A DNA stretch of 64,000 bases from Nocardia transvalensis (GTDB taxonomy: Bacteria > Actinomycetota > Actinomycetes > Mycobacteriales > Mycobacteriaceae): contig NZ_JADLQQ010000002.1 in the NCBI RefSeq assembly GCF_015477765.1, forward strand, positions 496,001 to 560,000. The letters run 5' to 3'. Each line of letters begins with the position of its first letter. The stretch's first letter is position 1. Below are positions 58,362 through 64,000 of the stretch, piece after piece. The notes beneath the pieces were generated by a model. It had not been told where the DNA came from, searched no databases, and saw only the letters and a list, made by a program, of their open reading frames with translations. A program made the translations under genes and the position numbers.

Positions 58362-58763
58362 GTGGGTATTGCTCAGTTGGGGTTGATCACGCTCGATTGT
58401 GCCGATGAATCGGGGCTTGCTGCGTTCTGGGCTGAGCTGCTCGGGGGTGAAATCGTCTATCGGGCAGAGACTGTCGCGGTGGTGCACAGTGCGAGGGGTG
58501 TGCTGGCCGCGGTTCGGGTGGCCGATTACCGGCCGCCGACGTGGCCTGGTGGGGCGACTCCGAACCACATGCATCTCGATCTGGTGGTGGCCGACCTCGA
58601 TCTCGGTGAGCAGGAGGCCCTTCGGCTGGGGGCGCGCCGGGCCGAGGTACAACCGGACCCGGACCGCTGGCGGGTGCTGCTCGATCCGGCGGGGCATCCG
58701 TTCTGCCTGACGACCCATCTTCCGTTGCTACCGCTGGGTGATCGAGACACCGCATCGGAGTGA
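58362..58763 (+). CDS. VOC / glyoxalase-like domain protein
   Basis: A 133-residue protein of two beta-alpha-beta-beta-beta units (GLITLDCADESGLAAFWAEL at the start; NHMHLDLVVADLDLGEQEAL at the centre; VLLDPAGHPFCLT at the end). This is the pattern of the actinobacterial glyoxalase-like domain group. Metal ligands are poorly conserved, so catalytic activity is uncertain. GTG start. Confidence 0.8.
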   Translation: MGIAQLGLITLDCADESGLAAFWAELLGGEIVYRAETVAVVHSARGVLAAVRVADYRPPTWPGGATPNHMHLDLVVADLDLGEQEALRLGARRAEVQPDPDRWRVLLDPAGHPFCLTTHLPLLPLGDRDTASE

Positions 58764-58904
58764 ACACAACCCCGACACACCGGATTTACCGGTGATATTG
58801 GATACAGTGTCAGATACCCGTCAGTCCACGGTGTGACTCCGGCAACTGAACGCCTTGTGTCGCTTGCCGTTTGCCAGCACCGGTTGCCAGTGTGGTTGCC
58901 CGAG

Positions 58905-59699
58905 ATGAGAAGTGCATATGGCGAGTGGTCGCAGCGCGGCCGCAGAGTAATCCTGCCCGTGGCCGTCACGACCCTCCTGCTGGCGGTCGTCGTCGGCGTC
59001 GCGGTGTCCGTCCTGCGATCCGAACACAGCGGGACCGGCGGGGGACCGGCGGCGACATCGGTCCCGGCGGCATCGGGGCGAGAGGTGGCCGACGATCTGG
59101 CGAAACTGGTTGTCGCGCCGGAGGCCCCGATGACCGGCTACAGCCGGGAGCAATTCCCGCACTGGGACCACAACAAGCCCGAACACGGCTTCGGCCCGGA
59201 TTTCGCGCAATACGGCCGGTGCACCACCCGCGAGGTCATGCTGCTGCGCGATGCCGTGGGCCCGGTGCGTCTGGACCCCAAGACCTGTGAGCTGACGGTC
59301 GGCAAGGACGGCGGCTGGCGCGATCAGTACGGCGTACTCGACCGCAAGACAGGCAAACTCGCGCCCTACAAGTTCATCACCGATCCGAAGAGCGTGGACG
59401 CCGAGCATATCGTCCCGCTGGCGGAGGCCTGGCGCTCGGGCGCGGGCTCCCTCGACGAGAACACCCGCCGCGATATCGCCAACGACGCCGCCAACCTCGT
59501 CGCCTCCGATCCGTCGGCCAACCGGTCCAAGGGCGATCAGGATCCGTCGGGCTATCTTCCGCCGGGGAATTTCCGGTGTGCCTACGTCGCCCACTACATC
59601 AAGGTCAAGATAAAATACGGGTTGACCGTGGATCCCGCCGAGCAGTCCGCGCTGCGCACCGCAGTCGACGACTGCACCCGCCGAGGAGGGTTCGCATAA
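58905..59699 (+). CDS. Membrane-anchored or secreted HNH-type nuclease (DUF1524/GmrSD-like)
   Basis: About 264 residues. A membrane or signal-anchor helix lies near residues 17-37 (VILPVAVTTLLLAVVVGVAV). The nuclease core is C-terminal, with DAEHIVPLAEAWRSGAGSLD holding the catalytic His, then NDAANLVASDPSANRSKGDQ holding the Asn, and the family's YLPPGNF and Cys pair. Secreted HNH proteins of this form are frequent in actinobacteria and are thought to degrade extracellular DNA. Start uncertain (58905 ATG or 58833 GTG). Confidence 0.82.
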   Translation: MRSAYGEWSQRGRRVILPVAVTTLLLAVVVGVAVSVLRSEHSGTGGGPAATSVPAASGREVADDLAKLVVAPEAPMTGYSREQFPHWDHNKPEHGFGPDFAQYGRCTTREVMLLRDAVGPVRLDPKTCELTVGKDGGWRDQYGVLDRKTGKLAPYKFITDPKSVDAEHIVPLAEAWRSGAGSLDENTRRDIANDAANLVASDPSANRSKGDQDPSGYLPPGNFRCAYVAHYIKVKIKYGLTVDPAEQSALRTAVDDCTRRGGFA

Positions 59700-59755
59700 T
59701 CGACATCGTCGCGATCGACACCAAGGCCGCCGTCATGACCCAGGAGGAAGGGACG

Positions 59756-59959
59756 GTGTCCGGCGACCTCGATGTCGCCGTCGACGAGTCGGGCACCGGC
59801 CTGGTGCGCTACCGCGGCACCGATATCTGGTACACCATCGGCAATCTCGACGGCAACCCGCCGCTGCGCTGGTCGTCGGTCACCGAACTCGCCTCCGCCA
59901 TCGAGGCCGAAGCCGGAACCCGCGACGCCGCCGGGAACATCATTCCCTTCGAGGCCTGA
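59756..59959 (+). CDS. Small conserved-looking protein of unknown function
   Basis: A 67-residue frame. The GTG at 59756 has an outstanding ribosome site (GGAGGAAGGG, 8 bases from the core); an ATG at 59735 is an alternative. Sequence features are DVAVDESGTGLVRYRGTDIW and WSSVTELASAIEAEAGTRDA, a mixed strand-helix domain. It is convergent with the SRPBCC gene (5-bp gap). I do not recognise the family. Confidence 0.6.
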   Translation: MSGDLDVAVDESGTGLVRYRGTDIWYTIGNLDGNPPLRWSSVTELASAIEAEAGTRDAAGNIIPFEA

Positions 59960-59964
59960 GGTCG

Positions 59965-60402
59965 TCAGGACAGTTGTTCTGCGCGTTCCTTGACCGCAGC
60001 GGTCATGGACGTGAAGCCGGTGCGCAAGGCGGAGCCGAGAGTGGTGGTCACCAGCGGGCGCAGCCACCCGTCGAGCTCGAAGTGCGAGGTGTAGCGGCAC
60101 CGGTCGGCGTCGAGCGGGGTGAGGGTGTGCGAGCGCAAGCTGCGGAGGGCGCCCAGCGGAACGGGCTTCATGCCGTAGCTGAATCCGACGCCGGGGGTGT
60201 GCGAGAGGATCCACTCGCGCTGTGCCCGTTCACCCGAGCCCAGGCGCACCTTCATATCGATCGGCGATCCCACCTCGAGGGTGCTCTTGCACCCGACGCA
60301 GAACGGATTCCACTCTCCGTACCGCTCGAAGTCGGTGAGCACCTTCCACACTGCGTCGGCGGACGCGCCGATCTCCACGCTCTGGTCGATCACGAAACCC
60401 AT
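59965..60402 (-). CDS. SRPBCC (START-like) ligand-binding protein
   Basis: A 145-residue protein of the Bet v1/START fold: N-terminal strand IDQSVEIGASADAVWKVLTD, FERYGEWNPFCVGCKS, and the long C-terminal helix GFTSMTAAVKERAEQLS. Such proteins hold a hydrophobic ligand in a cavity and act in lipid or polyketide handling. A KstR-like operator lies 14 bp upstream of its start, suggesting co-regulation with lipid or sterol catabolism. Confidence 0.85.
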   Translation of the reverse strand: MGFVIDQSVEIGASADAVWKVLTDFERYGEWNPFCVGCKSTLEVGSPIDMKVRLGSGERAQREWILSHTPGVGFSYGMKPVPLGALRSLRSHTLTPLDADRCRYTSHFELDGWLRPLVTTTLGSALRTGFTSMTAAVKERAEQLS

Positions 60403-60415
60403 GCGAGAACCATAC

Positions 60416-60429
60416 TGAAACGAGTTCTC
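60416..60429. promoter_or_regulatory. KstR-like operator upstream of the SRPBCC gene
   Basis: TGAAACGAGTTCTC fits TNNAACNNGTTNNA except for the last base. It begins 14 bp upstream of the SRPBCC start codon, where a bound repressor would cover the promoter. A wider inverted repeat (GAGAAC ... GTTCTC) surrounds it. Confidence 0.55.
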
Positions 60430-60477
60430 GTACCGCGACTGTGTGACCGGGCAGTCATAAAAAACGAACGGTCATTC

Positions 60478-60483
60478 TTGACA
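60478..60483 (+). promoter_or_regulatory. -35-like TTGACA upstream of the PEP-synthase-like operon
   Basis: Consensus TTGACA 110 bp before the start codon at 60593. A clear -10 is not obvious at the ideal distance (AACACT lies 18 bases downstream). Just before it is GAACGGTCATTC, a 12-base string that also occurs at 52376-52387 in the LysR/acyl-CoA dehydrogenase promoter region. Confidence 0.35.
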
Positions 60484-60592
60484 GCGGTGAACGCCCGGGT
60501 GAACACTGTAAAACGGTAAGCGGAGCGAAGACCTCCTCTTAGCCCGCCCGTCCGGACGAAACAACGACGTTTCCACCCGAAGGCAGTACGCG

Positions 60593-62614
60593 ATGACCGT
60601 CACCACCACACAGCAGCCCGAGATCGTCTCCCTCCGCGATCCGCGAGCCCAGCATCCCCGACTCACCGGCGCCAAGGCCGCGGCACTCGCCCGCGCGGCC
60701 GCCCGTGGCCTGCCGGTCCTCGACGGATTCGTCCTGACCACCGCCTGGCGCGAACAGGGCCCGCCCGACCTCGAATGGCGACGACTGTCCGTCGGCGGAC
60801 GGCGGCCGCTGGTGGTGCGATCGTCCTCGGTCATCGAGGACGGCTCCGCGAAATCCATGGCGGGCATGTTCACTTCCGTTCTCGGAGTTCGGGATCGGGC
60901 CGCGTTCGCCGCCGCCATCGATCAGGTGCGGGCCTCCGCCGCCGTGGTCGCCGCCGACGACGGCACTCCGGCGCCGATGGCGGTCCTGGTCCAGCCGTTC
61001 CTGGCGGCCCGCTGGGGCGGCGTGCTGTTCACCGGCGACCCGCTGAGCGGGCGACGCGACCGCATGGTGCTGACCGCCGTGCGCGGCGGCCCCAGCGAGG
61101 TGGTCGACGGCAGCGACGCCGGGTGGACCGTTTCGCTCAGCCGCCGCGGACGGGTACGCGAGGTGCTCACCTCCGACGGCCCGGAACTCCCGGCCTCGTA
61201 TCGGCGCATGCTGATTCGGCTTGCGGCCCGGGCCGAATCGGTCTTCGGGGGACCCCTGGACATCGAATGGGCCATCGACGCGGGCGGACGCCCGGTGCTG
61301 CTGCAGGCCCGGCCCATCACCGCATTCCCGGGCACCGGCGCGGGACCGATTCTGGGTCCCGGCCCGCTGGCCGAGACCTTCCCCGATCCGCTGCGTCCGC
61401 TCGAGCAGGATCTCTGGCTCACGCCGCTGGCCGAGGGATTGCGGGTGGCCCTGGATCTGACCGGCACCGCTGCCTCGCGGCGGCTACGGAGCTCCCCGGT
61501 GGCGACCGCGGTCAACGGCGTCGCGGTCGCCGACCTCGAACTGCTCGGCGTGATCCGCCCCCGCACCGGGCTGCTGCACTGGCTCGATCCGCGCCCCGGC
61601 GCCCGCCGGCTCGGCGCCGCGGTGCGCGTCGGCAGGCTGGCTGCGGCGCTGCCGGATCTCGCCCAGCGCACCTGCGAGCAGATCGACCACGACCTGGCCG
61701 AGGTACCCCACCCGAGCGACCTCGACAACGCCACACTGCTGGATCTGTTGCGGCACACCCGAACCGCGCTGACCGCGGTGCACGGCTACGAGGCCCTGGC
61801 CGGAATGCTCGAACGCGACACCCGTCCGGCCCCGACCGGTGCTGCCATGGCCTTGGCGGCCGTGGCCGAGGCCCGCGCCACGGGGATGGCGGACGAGCAC
61901 ATCACCGAGCAGTATCCGGTCGTCCTGGCCCTGACTCCGCCGCGCATCGGCGCGACACCGCAGCTGCCGCATCTGCCTGTCGAATCCGGTGTTCCCCGTG
62001 GCGAATTCGGTGCGCTCGCGGTGGCGCGGGAGGCGCTGCGGCTGCGCGCCCGCTGGATCCAGGAACTGTCCGCCCGCGCGGCGGCCGAACTGGGGAACCG
62101 CATGGCCTGCACCGGACCGCTCGACACCGCCGAGGACATCGCACTGCTGCGTTTCGACGAGCTGGCCGACCTCGTCACCCGACGCACGGCACCCCGCGAC
62201 CTCGCCGACCGCCGAGCCGTCACCCCTGTGGCCGTGCCCACCGAATTCCGGCTCGCCGGGGGAGTGCCGGTTCCGGTTGTCCGGGAAGCGAAGTCGGCCA
62301 CCCACGGTGTCGGCGCGGGCGGTGGTGCCGGACGGGGTGTGGTGCACATGGGCGACCGGCCACCCGCCGGATCCGTGCTCGTGGTCCGGCATCTCGACCC
62401 ACGGTTGGCCGCCGTGGTGCCCCACCTGGCCGGGCTGATCGCCGAAACCGGAAGCCCGCTCAGCCATCTGGCGATCCTCGCCCGCGAACACGGCATTCCG
62501 GTGGTCGTCGGATATCCGGATGCCACCAGGCGCCTGCCCGATGGCGCGCAGGTCGAACTCGACGGCCGTTCCGGCGCGGTGCGGATCGTCACGGAATCGG
62601 TGGAGGTGCGGTGA
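60593..62614 (+). CDS. PEP synthase / rifampicin-phosphotransferase-like enzyme
   Basis: A 673-residue protein built like phosphotransfer enzymes of the PEP synthase family. The N-terminal ATP-grasp part has TGAKAAALARAAARGLPV and RSSSVIEDGSAKSMAGMFTS (R76 to S95). The middle part, 240-530, is not conserved with PEP synthase. The C-terminal swivelling domain carries ETGSPLSHLAILAREHGIPV, with the phospho-accepting His at 625. The absence of the PEP/pyruvate barrel suggests it transfers phosphate to a small molecule, like rifampicin phosphotransferase (longer, ~865 residues). The true acceptor is unknown. It is first in a three-gene operon with two membrane proteins. Confidence 0.85.
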   Translation: MTVTTTQQPEIVSLRDPRAQHPRLTGAKAAALARAAARGLPVLDGFVLTTAWREQGPPDLEWRRLSVGGRRPLVVRSSSVIEDGSAKSMAGMFTSVLGVRDRAAFAAAIDQVRASAAVVAADDGTPAPMAVLVQPFLAARWGGVLFTGDPLSGRRDRMVLTAVRGGPSEVVDGSDAGWTVSLSRRGRVREVLTSDGPELPASYRRMLIRLAARAESVFGGPLDIEWAIDAGGRPVLLQARPITAFPGTGAGPILGPGPLAETFPDPLRPLEQDLWLTPLAEGLRVALDLTGTAASRRLRSSPVATAVNGVAVADLELLGVIRPRTGLLHWLDPRPGARRLGAAVRVGRLAAALPDLAQRTCEQIDHDLAEVPHPSDLDNATLLDLLRHTRTALTAVHGYEALAGMLERDTRPAPTGAAMALAAVAEARATGMADEHITEQYPVVLALTPPRIGATPQLPHLPVESGVPRGEFGALAVAREALRLRARWIQELSARAAAELGNRMACTGPLDTAEDIALLRFDELADLVTRRTAPRDLADRRAVTPVAVPTEFRLAGGVPVPVVREAKSATHGVGAGGGAGRGVVHMGDRPPAGSVLVVRHLDPRLAAVVPHLAGLIAETGSPLSHLAILAREHGIPVVVGYPDATRRLPDGAQVELDGRSGAVRIVTESVEVR

Positions 62615-63111
62615 TGCGCAAGCTCGGCCTGATCGTGGCGATCGGTACCGTCATCGCCACCGGCGCTTATGTTTTCGTCTACCTGTACCGGTGGGAATGG
62701 AACCGCGCCATCATGTCGGCGACGCTGTTCCTGGCCGCCGAGGTCGCGCTCGTGGCGATCCTGCTGACCAATCGCCTGCGCGCCCTCGAGGCACGCACCG
62801 CCCGTCCCGCGGTCGCGGAGCGCCGAGGCACCGCCCGCATCGTGCGCGAGGCCGCACCGCCGCCGCGGGTCGGCTTCGCCTGGCTGGCACGGCCCGACCG
62901 GATGAACGTTTTCGTCCCGGTCCTGCTCGCGGGCGGGGTGCTGCTCACCGGTATCGCCTGGGTGATCGAACGGCTGGCCCGGTTGACGGGCAAATCCGCC
63001 ACCACGCGCAGCATCGTGCGCCGTTTGGACCGGTTGACATTGCCGCCCAACGGATTTCTCGAACCCGTCGACGACGGTACCCGGCTGCTGCGCGGCCCGC
63101 TGGTGAGGTAG
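62614..63111 (+). CDS. Membrane protein of the PEP-synthase-like operon
   Basis: 165 residues. Two helices lie near the N-terminus (LGLIVAIGTVIATGAYVFVY and IMSATLFLAAEVALVAILLT), and one lies near residues 103-121 (VFVPVLLAGGVLLTGIAWVI). Basic stretches lie between and after them. It starts at the last base of the upstream stop, so it is translationally coupled. A GTG three bases earlier is an alternative. I do not recognise the family. The tight coupling implies a shared function with the phosphotransferase. Confidence 0.7.
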   Translation: MRKLGLIVAIGTVIATGAYVFVYLYRWEWNRAIMSATLFLAAEVALVAILLTNRLRALEARTARPAVAERRGTARIVREAAPPPRVGFAWLARPDRMNVFVPVLLAGGVLLTGIAWVIERLARLTGKSATTRSIVRRLDRLTLPPNGFLEPVDDGTRLLRGPLVR

Positions 63112-63117
63112 ACGACG

Positions 63118-63501
63118 ATGAAATGGCAGACCGTGCCGGTGCTGGCCGCCCTCGCCGTCGGCGGCGCCGTCGGGGTCACCGCCCTGGCGGGTGCGATGCA
63201 GTTCCACACCGACCGCGGCGACGCCGGGACCCGATCAATCATCACCTTCGACGCCCAGGCCCGGCACGGATCCCCCGCCGAGGACCCCGCCGTGACCGTC
63301 TGGAAGCAGTGCCGCAGCATCGTGAACCACGTGCGTGTGGTCGACGGGCCCGCCGAACACGACGGCGCCTGGACCGTCACCCTGGAACCGGCGCTCGGTG
63401 AGCACACCGAACGACGTTTCGTCGGCTGCCTGCAGGATCTGGGCGTGGACGGCGTGACCGGTCGGCTGCTGGCCGTCCGCCGAGTCACCGACGGCAGCTA
63501 G
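63118..63501 (+). CDS. Signal-anchored small protein of the PEP-synthase-like operon
   Basis: 127 residues with an N-terminal signal or anchor helix (VPVLAALAVGGAVGVTALAG) and an exported domain with two Cys (WKQCRSIVN, VGCLQDLG) that could form a disulfide. The 7-bp spacing from the previous gene shows operon membership. No family recognised. The stop overlaps the stop of the convergent TetR gene. Confidence 0.65.
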   Translation: MKWQTVPVLAALAVGGAVGVTALAGAMQFHTDRGDAGTRSIITFDAQARHGSPAEDPAVTVWKQCRSIVNHVRVVDGPAEHDGAWTVTLEPALGEHTERRFVGCLQDLGVDGVTGRLLAVRRVTDGS

Positions 63502-64000
63502 CGAATCGACGGCGCGAGAACGCTGTTGATCAGCAGGCGGGCCGCCTTGGACACGCGGGTGTTGTCACCGGTGACGAGGCGGTCCTGCAGCAGCCCCCGA
63601 ATGCCGGAGATCAGCAACGTCGCCGTCGATTCGGGATCCGGCAGCTGCGGGTCGAGCCGTCGCAACACCTGGGTCAGGGCGTCGACGAGCCCGTGCACCG
63701 CATCGTTGGCGTAGGCGGCGAACGGGCTGTCCGGCACGGAGGCCACGCCCAGCACCTGCAGCAGCACGCGGGTGCTGGCCACCCAATCGGTGGTGGTGTT
63801 CACGCAGAACGATTCGATCAAGCGCCGTCGCAGCGTGTCGATGTCGGGCACGTCGGCGAACAGGGACGCGATATCGGGGCGCTGGGTCTCGAGCGCGGCG
63901 ATCAACATCTGCTCCTTGGTGCCGAAGTAGTGGATCAGCATGCGCGAACTGGTGCCCAGGTAGGCGGCGAGCGGGCGTAGCGACAGTTCGGTGAGTCCGT
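63498..64000 (-). CDS. TetR-family regulator, cut by the right window edge
   Basis: At least 167 residues. The frame continues past the window edge. The visible helix-turn-helix is LTELSLRPLAAYLGTSSRML followed by IHYFGTKEQMLIAAL, the TetR recognition helix and its YF anchor. The C-terminal ligand domain runs to the stop at 63498. An internal ATG at 63941 lies inside the DNA-binding motif and is not the start. It may control the convergent operon or genes beyond the window. Confidence 0.9.
   Translation of the reverse strand, partial: GLTELSLRPLAAYLGTSSRMLIHYFGTKEQMLIAALETQRPDIASLFADVPDIDTLRRRLIESFCVNTTTDWVASTRVLLQVLGVASVPDSPFAAYANDAVHGLVDALTQVLRRLDPQLPDPESTATLLISGIRGLLQDRLVTGDNTRVSKAARLLINSVLAPSIR

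Noticed and set aside
60775..63111. 778-codon plus-strand frame overlapping the PEP-synthase-like gene
   Set aside because: Arg/Gly/Pro-rich translation without domains. The overlapping frame at 60593 carries clear ATP-grasp and phospho-His motifs.

Overview
The window is a high-GC actinobacterial chromosome segment. It most likely comes from Nocardia or a close relative (inference from gene content). Supporting signs are a full-length nuo operon with an actinobacterial-style orphan receiver gene beside it, several GAF-ANTAR regulators, actinomycete-type XRE regulators, an F420/LLM-type oxidoreductase, a mycobacterial-type SOS box at dinB and KstR-like operators. There are no tRNA or rRNA genes, no CRISPR array and no recognisable insertion sequence or prophage.

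Layout. Positions 1-3600 hold a membrane protein cut by the left edge, a WXG-like helical protein, a tandem DUF427 protein and a small membrane-anchored protein. A 71-bp piece of that last gene is duplicated near position 450. Positions 3607-19347 (minus strand) are the NADH dehydrogenase I operon, nuoA to nuoN, tightly overlapped and closed by a perfect 14-bp hairpin. NuoH and NuoI are fused in one reading frame. Positions 19.6-22.9 kb hold a divergent LysR/MFS pair, an atypical receiver protein and a CBS protein. Positions 23.0-27.2 kb hold three GAF-ANTAR regulators, an ECF sigma factor and a lipoprotein. Positions 27.2-32.2 kb hold an aldo-keto reductase under a MerR-type promoter, a candidate 52-residue peptide, an XRE/LysR hybrid regulator and an MFS-MarR operon. 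Positions 32.3-36.9 kb are accessory genes: an XRE-lectin protein, a lipoprotein, an I36 inhibitor, an LLM oxidoreductase and a membrane protein.

Positions 36.9-40.5 kb hold a two-gene module: a P-loop NTPase followed by a membrane-anchored periplasmic-binding-type protein. Positions 40.6-46.5 kb are a compact Calvin-Benson-Bassham cluster, cbbR divergent from cbbL-cbbS-cbbX-fbp-prk. It encodes red-type RuBisCO and its activase, fructose bisphosphatase and phosphoribulokinase, which are the steps needed to add CO2 fixation to ordinary sugar-phosphate metabolism.

Positions 46.5-57 kb are mixed: a DUF1275 membrane protein behind a perfect 16-bp palindrome, a frameshifted patatin remnant, an FAD monooxygenase, a Nudix hydrolase, dinB with a canonical LexA box at its start, a LysR/acyl-CoA dehydrogenase pair, a permuted papain-like protein, a methyltransferase remnant and an EEP-family phosphatase/nuclease. 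Positions 57-64 kb carry a nitronate monooxygenase and an SRPBCC protein, each preceded by KstR-like operators, a VOC protein and a secreted HNH nuclease. The window ends with a three-gene operon built around a PEP-synthase-like phosphotransferase and a TetR gene cut by the right edge.
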